The notes beneath the pieces were generated by a model. The model worked only from the letters and a program-made list of their open reading frames with translations, was not told the DNA's origin and made no database searches. The translations under genes were made by a program, and so were the position numbers. From Deltaproteobacteria bacterium (GTDB lineage Bacteria > Myxococcota_A > Polyangia > GCA-2747355 > JADLHG01): DNA of 64,000 nucleotides. Positions 54,599 to 62,042 of the stretch are shown piece after piece (position 1 is the first letter of the stretch; each line of letters opens with the position of its first letter). The DNA lies in assembly GCA_020848905.1 (NCBI GenBank), contig JADLHG010000005.1, forward strand, positions 67,423 through 131,422. The letters run 5' to 3'.

Positions 54599-55693
54599 TC
54601 AGGCGTCGCGACCGACGAGCTCGCCGATCGAGGTCCACCCCTCGCGATCCGCGATCGCGGAGAGGTCGCGCAGGAGTCGCGCGGGGAGGCCCGGTCCTTC
54701 GTAGATCATCGAGGTGTAGAGCTGGACCAGCGAGGCCCCGGCACGCACACGCCGCACGAGCTCCTCCGCGCTACCGACGCCCCCCGCAGCCACGATAGGG
54801 AGCGCTCCGTCGAGCCGCCGGTAGAGGAGCCGCACGGCTTCCGTCGCGCGCGCCGCGAGGGGCGGCCCGCTGAGCCCGCCGGGGAGCGCCACCGCCTCGG
54901 CCCCGAGTCCCGCGCGCGAGGTCGTGGTGTTGGTCGCGACGATCCCCGCGGCCCCTGCGCCGCGCGCGACTTCGGCCACCGCCTCGAGCTCGGCGTTGGT
55001 CAGGTCCGGCGACACCTTCACGAGGAGCGGCCGCGGCTGCGACCCCGTCCGAGCCGCGACGCGCTCGGCCTGGTGACGCGCCCGCTCGAGAAGCCGCCCG
55101 AGCTGGTCGCCGAGCTGCAGGCTGCGCAGCCCCGGGGTGTTCGGCGACGAAACGTTGATCGTCAGGTAGTCCGCGAGCTCGGCGAAGCGTTCCACGAGCA
55201 CCGCGTAGTCCTCGCCCGCCCGCTCGAGCGGCGTATCCCGGTTCTTGCCGAGGTTCACGCCGAGCACGCCGCGCCGCTTCAGCCCGCGGCACCGCTCGGC
55301 CACCTTCTCCGCCCCCTGGCTCGGAAAGCCGAGGGCGTTGACCACCGCGCGCTGCTCGACGAGTCGCCAGACACGCGGCCGCGGATTGCCGGGCTGCGCG
55401 CGGGGCGTGACGGTCCCCACCTCCACGTGCCCGAAGCCGAGGGCCCAGAGAGCGGGCACGGCCTGCCCCTCCTTGTCGAGCCCCGCCGCCGCCCCGAGCG
55501 GATTCTCGAAGGCGAGGCCGAAGACGTTCACGCGTAGCCGCGGGTCGGGGCGCGGGCGAAGGCGCCGAAGCGCCTCGAGCGCCGGCGGCAGGTGCGACGA
55601 GAGAGAGAGCCAGCGCACGGCCATGCCGTGGGCCGCCTCGGGGTCACGGCGCGAGATGAGCGTGCGGAAGAGGAGCGGGTAGATGCCGGGCAT
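54599..55693 (-). CDS. pyrD: Dihydroorotate dehydrogenase (quinone), class 2
   Basis: 364 residues, the usual class 2 length. PyrD oxidises dihydroorotate to orotate and passes electrons to quinone at the membrane. The N-terminal helices (MPGIYPLLFRTLISRRDPEAAHG) make the quinone tunnel. Then come ENPLGAAAGLDKEGQ, VEVGTVTPRAQPGNPRPR, NALGFPSQG, LGVNLGKN, TINVSSPNTPGLR (180-190, catalytic Ser), LLVKVSPDL and the FMN-phosphate site IVAAGGVGSAEE with QLYTSMIYEGP. The gene sits 13 bases downstream of eutL, probably as part of the same transcript. Confidence 0.97.
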   Translation of the reverse strand: MPGIYPLLFRTLISRRDPEAAHGMAVRWLSLSSHLPPALEALRRLRPRPDPRLRVNVFGLAFENPLGAAAGLDKEGQAVPALWALGFGHVEVGTVTPRAQPGNPRPRVWRLVEQRAVVNALGFPSQGAEKVAERCRGLKRRGVLGVNLGKNRDTPLERAGEDYAVLVERFAELADYLTINVSSPNTPGLRSLQLGDQLGRLLERARHQAERVAARTGSQPRPLLVKVSPDLTNAELEAVAEVARGAGAAGIVATNTTTSRAGLGAEAVALPGGLSGPPLAARATEAVRLLYRRLDGALPIVAAGGVGSAEELVRRVRAGASLVQLYTSMIYEGPGLPARLLRDLSAIADREGWTSIGELVGRDA

Positions 55694-55706
55694 TGGACGG
55701 GTCGTT

Positions 55707-56369
55707 CTAGAACAAACGTTTCGGTTGAGCGGCGATCTGCACCACCGCCTGCGCGAAGGCCTGCGCGGCCGCCTCGCACGCCTCGAGCGTCCCCGTCAGG
55801 TAGGCCCCCGCGTAGTTCGTCTCCGTCGGCGGCGGGAAGTTCCGGACCAGCCGGACGTCGGCGGCCTTCAGCGCCGAATCCACCCCGTAGATCGCCTCGA
55901 GCGGCGTGGCGATGAGGTAGGCCATCGACTCGCCCACGGACAGATCGGCCTCCTTCGACAGGTAGTAGCCGAGCGAGGAGATCACGTGCGGAAAGAAGGT
56001 GAGCTTCCCCTCGGGGTCGGCCTGGTAGAAATGCGCCTCGCGCTCGAGACACCCGATGCACGCCGACAGGCCGCGCTCCACGTCGGCCGGGTCGCGCGCC
56101 GCGAACATCCCCAGGATCTCCCCCGAGGTGGGGCCCGAGGCGCTCGCCGCCCCCGCGTAGAACGAGCGCGCGAAGACCACCTCCACGGGCGCCTGCTTGG
56201 TGGCCTCGTCGAGCGCGGTGTAGAGCGCGTCGTCCAGGTCGCAGGTGATGAGCCCCACGGCGGGGAGCTCGTCGCCGTCGAAGCCGTACGCGCGCGCGAG
56301 GCTCGCGTCCACGCGCGGGATGATGCGCGTCGCGAGCACCTGCGGGATCACCGGGTCCAGCACCGCCAT
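55707..56369 (-). CDS. eutL: Ethanolamine microcompartment shell protein EutL
   Basis: 220 residues. EutL is a tandem-BMC-domain shell protein that forms trimers with a gated central pore in the ethanolamine microcompartment. The match is strong along the whole chain: IPQVLATRIIPRVDASLARAYG, VGLITCDLDDALYTALDEATKQAPVEVVFARSFYAGAA, MAYLIATPLEAIYGVDSALKAADV and PPPTETNYAGAYLTGTLEACEAAA. No other shell protein gene (EutM/N/K/S types) is in the window. It is the third gene after eutB and eutC. Confidence 0.93.
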   Translation of the reverse strand: MAVLDPVIPQVLATRIIPRVDASLARAYGFDGDELPAVGLITCDLDDALYTALDEATKQAPVEVVFARSFYAGAASASGPTSGEILGMFAARDPADVERGLSACIGCLEREAHFYQADPEGKLTFFPHVISSLGYYLSKEADLSVGESMAYLIATPLEAIYGVDSALKAADVRLVRNFPPPTETNYAGAYLTGTLEACEAAAQAFAQAVVQIAAQPKRLF

Positions 56370-56409
56370 CGTCGTCTCCCTCTCCCTAGAAAGTGCGCCA
56401 GACCGGGGG

Positions 56410-56442
56410 GGCCTACCGGGCCCGACCGGCCTACCGGGCTCG
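56410..56442. repeat. Short direct repeat at the eutC 3' end
   Basis: GGCCTACCGGGCCCG (56410-56424) and GGCCTACCGGGCTCG (56428-56442) are near-identical and 18 bases apart. The second copy contains the last codons and stop of eutC; the first repeats that end after the stop. It looks like a small tandem duplication of the gene terminus. Confidence 0.5.
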
Positions 56443-57360
56443 CCCGGCCGTCGGGCTCTCCAGTCGAGTCAGGTCGAGCTTCACGCCGGAGGTCCGCTGC
56501 TCGAGGATGGCCTGGATCACACGGGCCGCGTGGAGCGCCGCCTCCTCGGGCGCGATCCCGCGCGCGTGGATGTTGCTCACCGCCTGCTTCTCCGCGTCGG
56601 TGCGCGCCACGTGGGGGTCATGGACCAGGTAGGCGCTCATCCCGTCGCCGGTGCCGAGCCCCGGTCGCTCGCCGATCAGGATCACCCCCACCCTGGCGCC
56701 GACCGCCTGCCCCACCACATCCACCAGCCGAGACCGCGCGTGGCGCACGAAGACCAGCGTGCCGACCTTCAGGCCGCGGCGCTCGAGCTCCGGCACGAGC
56801 CGCGCCAGCATCGCGGGGGCGTTCAGCATCACCGCGTTGGCCGAGAGGCCGTCTCCGACGACGAGCTGCACGTCGGGCTGCTTCGCGCACCTCTCGGCCA
56901 CCGCACGCATCGACGCCGCCGAGAGCTTGCGGCCGAGGTCCGGGCGCGCGAGGAACTGCTCCGGCGTCTCGGCCTCCGTCTCGAGCGGCAGCATCCCGTG
57001 CTGCTCCGCCCAGCCCGCCGGCACCTGGCTCTCGACCGCCGCCTTGGCCACCGCGAAGCGCGTGAGGAAATCGAGGAGCGTCTCGGTCCGGTAGCGCAGG
57101 CCTGCGCGCCCCACCCCGACCAGCGCGGGGGTCGCGCGCCTCAGCTCCGCGAGCGCCGCCGCGTTCTTCACCGGCAGCGGGGGGGGCAAGACGAAGCGCG
57201 CGGCGGAGTCGCCCTTCCGCACGGTGTCCCGCGCCAGGCGGCTCCCGGGCGCGAGCGGCCGGTGCACGAGCGGCGCGGGCGGCGGGACGGCCCCCGGCGT
57301 GGGTCGCCCGTCGATGCGCGCGCGGAGCTCCTTCATCAGCCGCGAGGTGGTGGAGCTCAT
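56431..57360 (-). CDS. eutC: Ethanolamine ammonia-lyase small subunit
   Basis: 309 residues. EutC pairs with EutB to form adenosylcobalamin-dependent ethanolamine ammonia-lyase, which splits ethanolamine into acetaldehyde and ammonia. Motifs: TPALVGVGRAGLRYRTETLLDFL, DVQLVVGDGLSANAV, VGVILIGERPGLGTGDGMSAYLV and SNIHARGIAPEEAA. The N-terminal 60 residues are Pro/Ala-rich and may target the enzyme to a shell, as the N-terminus of EutC does in enterobacteria. It overlaps eutB by 4 bases. Confidence 0.95.
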   Translation of the reverse strand: MSSTTSRLMKELRARIDGRPTPGAVPPPAPLVHRPLAPGSRLARDTVRKGDSAARFVLPPPLPVKNAAALAELRRATPALVGVGRAGLRYRTETLLDFLTRFAVAKAAVESQVPAGWAEQHGMLPLETEAETPEQFLARPDLGRKLSAASMRAVAERCAKQPDVQLVVGDGLSANAVMLNAPAMLARLVPELERRGLKVGTLVFVRHARSRLVDVVGQAVGARVGVILIGERPGLGTGDGMSAYLVHDPHVARTDAEKQAVSNIHARGIAPEEAALHAARVIQAILEQRTSGVKLDLTRLESPTAGRAR

Positions 57361-58718
57361 CCGAGCACCGTCGGGTCCCCGAAAGCCGCCGTCGGCTGCC
57401 CGTCACGCAAGAGCCCCAGGCGCTCCATCCACTGCTCGAACTCGGGGGCGGGCCGGTAGCCGAAGACCGACCGCACGGTGGCGTTGTCGTGAAAGCTCGA
57501 CGAGTTGTAGTTGAGCATGATGTCGTCGCCCATCGGCAGGCCCATGTAGAAGTGGCACCCCGCCGCGGCCAGCACCACCGCCAGGTTCTCGAGCTCGTTC
57601 TGATCGCACTTCGCGTGGTTCGTGTAACAGACGTCGCAGCCCATCGGCAGGCCCGCCAGCTTCCCCGCGAAGACGTCCTCGAGGCCGGCGCGCGTGATCT
57701 GCGGCCCGTCGTAGAGGTACTCGGGGCCGATGAAGCCCACCACGGTGTTCACGAGAAAGGGCTTCCAGCGCCGCGCCAGCGTGTAGTTGCGCACCTCGAG
57801 GGTCTGCTGGTCGCCGCCGTGGTGCGCGTCCGACGAGAGCGCGGACCCCTGCCCCGTCTCGAAGTACATGCGGTTCGGCCCCGTCGCCGCACCGAGCTCC
57901 TGGACCATCTGGGCCGCCTCGTCCATCAGCTTGACGTCGATGCCGAAGGCGCGGCAGCCCTTCTCGGAGCCGCAGAGCGACTGGAAGAGCAGGTCGAGCG
58001 GCGCGCGGCGCCGGAGCGCCTCCATCTGGATCGTGACGTGCGAGAGGAGGCAGTTCTGCGTCGGCACCTCCCAGCGGCGCATGTGCTCCTTGGTCACGGT
58101 GAGCAGCTCGACCGTGCGCTCCACCGTGTCCGTCGCGGGGTTGATGCCGATCACCGCGTCTCCCGTGCCGTAGACCAGCCCCTCGCGGATCGAGGCCACG
58201 ATCCCCGCCGGATCGTCGGTGGTGTGGTTCGGCTGCAGGCGGAAGGACATGCGCCCCGGCAACCCGACCGTGTTATTGCAGCGCACCACGAGCTGGATCT
58301 TCTTCGCCGCCACGACCAGGTCGAGGTTCGACATCAGCTTGGCCACGCCGGCGATGATCTCGGCGGTCAGCCCCGGGGAGAGAGCGCGCAGGTCCTCCCC
58401 GCGCGTGCGGTCGTCGAGGATCCATTCGCGGAGCTGGCCCACGGTCCAGCTGCCGACCTGACGGAAGGCCTCCTCGTCGAGGTTGTCCTCCGTCTGACGC
58501 GTGACCTCGTCGAGCTCGTACGGCACGACCGGGTGCTCGCGCAGCTCCTTCAGCGTGAGCCCCGCCAGCACGGACTTCGCCGCCACGCGCTCTTTCGGGT
58601 CCCGCGCCGCGACCCCCGCGAGCTCGTCGCCCGACTTCTTCTCGCTCGCCTTGGCCAGCACCTCCTTCACGTCGGAGAAGAGGTACCGCTCGCCGAGCAA
58701 CGTGGTGGATAGCGCCAT
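57357..58718 (-). CDS. eutB: Ethanolamine ammonia-lyase large subunit
   Basis: 453 residues, the catalytic TIM-barrel subunit. Visible family motifs include IQLVVRCNNTVGLPGRMSFRLQPNHTTDDP, VYGTGDAVIGINPATD, NCLLSHVTIQMEAL, MYFETGQGSALSSDAHHG (cofactor-side region), NTVVGFIGPEYLYDG, GCDVCYTNHAKCDQNELENL and MGLPMGDDIMLNYNSSSFHD. The enzyme needs adenosylcobalamin; the reactivase EutA and downstream eut genes are not in the window. No Shine-Dalgarno site precedes the ATG, and a possible promoter lies so close that the mRNA may be nearly leaderless. Confidence 0.96.
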   Translation of the reverse strand: MALSTTLLGERYLFSDVKEVLAKASEKKSGDELAGVAARDPKERVAAKSVLAGLTLKELREHPVVPYELDEVTRQTEDNLDEEAFRQVGSWTVGQLREWILDDRTRGEDLRALSPGLTAEIIAGVAKLMSNLDLVVAAKKIQLVVRCNNTVGLPGRMSFRLQPNHTTDDPAGIVASIREGLVYGTGDAVIGINPATDTVERTVELLTVTKEHMRRWEVPTQNCLLSHVTIQMEALRRRAPLDLLFQSLCGSEKGCRAFGIDVKLMDEAAQMVQELGAATGPNRMYFETGQGSALSSDAHHGGDQQTLEVRNYTLARRWKPFLVNTVVGFIGPEYLYDGPQITRAGLEDVFAGKLAGLPMGCDVCYTNHAKCDQNELENLAVVLAAAGCHFYMGLPMGDDIMLNYNSSSFHDNATVRSVFGYRPAPEFEQWMERLGLLRDGQPTAAFGDPTVLG

Positions 58719-58727
58719 CGCGGGCGC

Positions 58728-58757
58728 AGTCTAGCTCGCGCGGCGCAAAGGGATCAA
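58728..58757 (-). promoter_or_regulatory. Possible promoter of eutB (near-leaderless)
   Basis: Read on the minus strand: TTGATC (58757-58752), an 18-base spacer and TAGACT (58733-58728). The start site would fall near 58721, two or three bases before the eutB ATG. This agrees with the missing ribosome site, but both boxes match the consensus only in part. Confidence 0.35.
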
Positions 58758-58800
58758 ATCACAAACGCCGAGGCCGTCACGGGGAAGGGTCTCTCGAACA

Positions 58801-61008
58801 CTACCGCCGGCGCCTTCCGCTCCGCAGGAGGGCGCACGCCGCGAGCAGGAGCAGCGTGACGCCGCGCAGCCCCGGCCTTCGCCCGCCCGCGCTGCAACCT
58901 CCGGCCTCACCGCTGTCGTCCTGCGCGGCCGAATCGGGCGTAAGAGGCGGAGCCTCCGGCGTGGGTCCGTCGGGGATCGGGCCGAGCCCCTCGGCCCGGA
59001 AGGTCAGGGTCACCGGCTTCGACACGTTCCCGGCCTCGTCCCTGGCCACGAGCGTGACCGTGTACTCCCCGTCGCCGGGGACCGGGATCATGAGGGGACT
59101 CTCGGCGGGGGCGCGCGGGGTGTCCTTCACCAGCCGCGCCGGACGCCCGTCGGCGGGCTTCGCCTCGGCCTTCACCTCGAGACTCAGCTCCGTCCCCTTG
59201 CTGCGGTCGTCTTCCGCCTCGAAGCCGATGCGGACCTCGCGCTCGGTCACCACCGGCGGCGGAGCGCTGGTCACCCGCAGCGTCGGCGCCACCCCGTCGA
59301 CCTCGACGACCGACACCGCAGGGGTCCCGTCCACGTTGCCCGCCAGGTCGTGCGCGCGCACGGCCACCTTGTAGCGCCCCTCCTTCAGCTCCACCGAGCG
59401 CATGCGGCCGAAGCTCACCTCGGACCAGGCGCCGTCGTTCACGCTCCAGCTGTAGCGGAGCAGCTCGGTCGGGATCTGGCCGTCCCTCCCGGTCGCCTCG
59501 TAGAAGAAGCGACCGGGCTGCACCACGCGCCCGGGTTGCTTGGAGAGGTCCGTCGAGGGTGCGCTCGTGTCCTGGACGGGCGCGCGGTGGAGCTTGGTGT
59601 AGAGCGTCAGGTAGTCGCCCTGCACGGCGCTCCGAGCGATGTAGATGTAGTACGGGTCGAGGATTCCCCCCTGCTTGTGGAGGATCTGCGGCAAGAGCTC
59701 CATCTGGCCCAGCTTCGCCTGGAGCAGCGGCATCACGACGCTCTGCAAGAGCGCCTTGATCGCCGTGGTGTCGAGGTTGAGCCCCGCCGGGTCGGTGGCC
59801 TTGGCTTCGAGCGCCGTGATCTCACCCGAGGTCATCGCGAGCTTCACCTCGCTCGTCCCGGGGTCGAGCTCGAGGCGGATCTTCAGGGCGGCCTGCACGG
59901 TGAGCGTCACGGTGGTGGGCCCGTTCTGCCCCTCCGCCTGGATCGTCGCCTGGTAGTCCTTGACCTTCAGCTCGAGCTCCGGCGTGCTCCCCGGCAGGAA
60001 GCGCATCTCCGGCGCGCGGTGCCCGTGGGCGTCCACGCGCTGCACCGACCGCATCCCGAGGAGCGAACACCCGGCCGCTACGTTCGCCTGGTTGTTGTCC
60101 TTCTTGATCTCCTCGTAGGTCACGCAGAAGCGTCCCGACTTCCACGCGGCGACCACCGCCTCGCCCACCGTCTTGGACGAGATCCCGAGGCCCAGGTGCT
60201 CTCCCGTCGCCCAGCTGAAGCTCGGCGCGCTCGCAGCGGGCGTGAAGGCGGGTGCCGCCTGGAACGTGCACTCCTTCGTCTCGGGACCCTTGACCCCCAC
60301 GTCGGCGCCGAGGAGCAGCCCGTTCGACTGGGCCTGCACCTGGCTCAGGGTCCCCGTCACGAAGAAGCCGTTCCCCGACCCGCTGAACTGCGTGAAGCTG
60401 CCGAGCGCGCTCTCGACCTCGGGGGGGATGCTGCGCTGCGCCAGCCCTTCCAGGTGGCCCGACACGGCCTTCACGATCTGCCCCTTCGCGTGCGGCAGGA
60501 TCACGTTCGCCACCGTGCCGACGAAGCCGCAGGAGGGGACCTCGAGCTGCACCTGGCTCTCGGGCACCTCGATCTTGGCCTGGGTGTTCTTGAGCTTCAC
60601 CTTCCCCGCTTCGAGCTGCGGCGTGAAGGTCACCCGGAGCTGCCCCTCGGCCACCGAGTAGTTCACCCGGCACGCCACCGACGGACCGACGCAGGGGACG
60701 GCCTTCGCGTCGAGGCTCCCCTTCACCGACACCTTCGCGGTCACCACGAGCTGGGAGCTCGCGCTGGAGAGCGTCATCGACCGGACCTGCACGTCTCCCT
60801 TGATGTTCGTGGCCGAACCCGAGAGGCAAGGCCAGCTCCCCGAGCCGCCCGGCATGGTGAAGCTCTTCGGCAGGTGCGGCGGAAGCTGGCTCGCGACGAA
60901 GTTCAGCCCCTCGGGGGAGACCTGCGCCGCCGCGTCCTTGGCGTGCGCGTTTCCGGCAAACCCGGACAAGAGCAGTACCGCCAGCAAGCGTGTGGTCAGG
61001 CGGCGCAT
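58801..61008 (-). CDS. Secreted protein with MYXO-CTERM-like tail
   Basis: 735 residues. The signal peptide is TTRLLAVLLLSGFAGNAHA. Residues about 20-490 contain long amphipathic strands (VSPEGLNFVASQLPPHLPKSF, LQVEVPSCGFVGTVANVILPHAKG-like stretches), which loosely recall lipid-binding TULIP/BPI domains. Two Ig-like/FN3-type segments follow (YKVAVRAHDLAGNVDG, YTVTLVARDEAGNVSKPV). The C-terminus has GGCSAGGRRPG, a hydrophobic segment (VTLLLLAACALL) and RSGRRRR, the three-part MYXO-CTERM sorting signal. The ATG at 61008 is chosen as the nearest start to the signal peptide. The TULIP idea is speculative. Confidence 0.7.
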   Translation of the reverse strand: MRRLTTRLLAVLLLSGFAGNAHAKDAAAQVSPEGLNFVASQLPPHLPKSFTMPGGSGSWPCLSGSATNIKGDVQVRSMTLSSASSQLVVTAKVSVKGSLDAKAVPCVGPSVACRVNYSVAEGQLRVTFTPQLEAGKVKLKNTQAKIEVPESQVQLEVPSCGFVGTVANVILPHAKGQIVKAVSGHLEGLAQRSIPPEVESALGSFTQFSGSGNGFFVTGTLSQVQAQSNGLLLGADVGVKGPETKECTFQAAPAFTPAASAPSFSWATGEHLGLGISSKTVGEAVVAAWKSGRFCVTYEEIKKDNNQANVAAGCSLLGMRSVQRVDAHGHRAPEMRFLPGSTPELELKVKDYQATIQAEGQNGPTTVTLTVQAALKIRLELDPGTSEVKLAMTSGEITALEAKATDPAGLNLDTTAIKALLQSVVMPLLQAKLGQMELLPQILHKQGGILDPYYIYIARSAVQGDYLTLYTKLHRAPVQDTSAPSTDLSKQPGRVVQPGRFFYEATGRDGQIPTELLRYSWSVNDGAWSEVSFGRMRSVELKEGRYKVAVRAHDLAGNVDGTPAVSVVEVDGVAPTLRVTSAPPPVVTEREVRIGFEAEDDRSKGTELSLEVKAEAKPADGRPARLVKDTPRAPAESPLMIPVPGDGEYTVTLVARDEAGNVSKPVTLTFRAEGLGPIPDGPTPEAPPLTPDSAAQDDSGEAGGCSAGGRRPGLRGVTLLLLAACALLRSGRRRR

Positions 61009-61165
61009 GTGCACAGGGCTCCCACGATGGAGCCGAGTACATCCAAGAATCGTTCCTACTCGCGGCCCACTGGTACCACGCACTTGGGCCGTGCCGGTGG
61101 TGTGTGCCGGCCCCACGTGGCCCCAGACAGCGGCACAGCTGTCCCCAGAAGAAGGGGCCGCCCTT

Positions 61166-62038
61166 CTACGCGCCGAGCCGCGCCAGGCGACGCAGGCCGA
61201 CCCCGAGCAGGCTCAGCAGCGCGAAGAGCGCGAGCAGCATCCCCCAGGGAGGAGCCTGGCCACCGACCGCGCAGCCCCCTTGCACGTCGATGGACGGGAC
61301 CTGTTGGCCCTTGCCCGTGGGGGTCGTCCCCGCGAAGGGATAGACGAAGCACACGCCCGCGACGTCATCCGCCTCGAGGCTGCGCTTGTCCGTCTCCCCT
61401 TGCGGCGTCTTCGTGTACATCGTGGCCTTGTCGTCGTCCACGTGCCCGAGACCCAGGATGTGCCCCACCTCGTGCGTCACCACGTTCTGGATGTCCGTGG
61501 TGATCTTGGTCTTGTCCTCCGTCGAGGACCAGAAGAAGTTGTAGCCGTTCAGATCCATGTCCGCGTCGACGAGCTCGCCGGTGTCGTTGTTGTAGATGAG
61601 GATCGTGATCGCGGCCATCTCGGTCGTCACCGAGGCATCGGTGACTCCGGTGGGGGGCCAGCGCTCCTCGCGCCAGACGAGCACGTTCTTCATGTCCGGC
61701 TTCTCCCCCTTGCCGAGAGAGATGTTGGTCCGGTTGAGGGGCGTCGTGCCGCCGAAGTCGAAGGTGATGTCGGTGCATGAGGGGCTGGCCCAGGCGTAGA
61801 ACGACCGTTTCACGGCCCCGAGGGTCTCGCGCAGCGGGACATCACCCGAGCCCTTCTCGTGGACGTAGTAGGTCAGGCGGCGCGCGGGCCAGTACAGGAA
61901 GACGTTGGGCTTGCCATCCACCGCCGCGCGAACGAAGGCCGCCGCGGGGGCCGAAACCCCCGCGGCGCCGAGAGCAACCACCATGAGAAGGAACGGACGG
62001 ACCCGCGGATCACCAAGGAAGGAGCGAAAGCTCAGCAC
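61166..62038 (-). CDS. Matrixin-like zinc metalloprotease with MYXO-CTERM-like tail
   Basis: 290 residues. A signal peptide (FLLMVVALGAAGVSAPAAAF) leads into a metzincin domain: YWPARRLTYYVHEKG, TDITFDFGGTTPLNRTN, the zinc motif HEVGHILGLGH (about residues 190-200) and the Met-turn KATMYTK. The end (GGCAVGGQAP, hydrophobic GMLLALFALLSLLGVG, then RRLARLGA) resembles a MYXO-CTERM anchor. The start is a GTG four bases after the stop of the lipoprotein gene, implying coupling; an ATG at 61984 would cut into the signal peptide. Confidence 0.82.
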   Translation of the reverse strand: MLSFRSFLGDPRVRPFLLMVVALGAAGVSAPAAAFVRAAVDGKPNVFLYWPARRLTYYVHEKGSGDVPLRETLGAVKRSFYAWASPSCTDITFDFGGTTPLNRTNISLGKGEKPDMKNVLVWREERWPPTGVTDASVTTEMAAITILIYNNDTGELVDADMDLNGYNFFWSSTEDKTKITTDIQNVVTHEVGHILGLGHVDDDKATMYTKTPQGETDKRSLEADDVAGVCFVYPFAGTTPTGKGQQVPSIDVQGGCAVGGQAPPWGMLLALFALLSLLGVGLRRLARLGA

Positions 62039-62042
62039 CCAG

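Noticed and set aside
55707-58718. Full ethanolamine microcompartment locus
   Set aside because: Only the lyase subunits and EutL are present; no other shell, aldehyde dehydrogenase or reactivase gene is in the window.
59350-61503. Long open frame antisense to the MYXO-CTERM protein gene
   Set aside because: The minus-strand protein has a signal peptide and a sorting tail; the antisense frame reads through two genes and has no motif.
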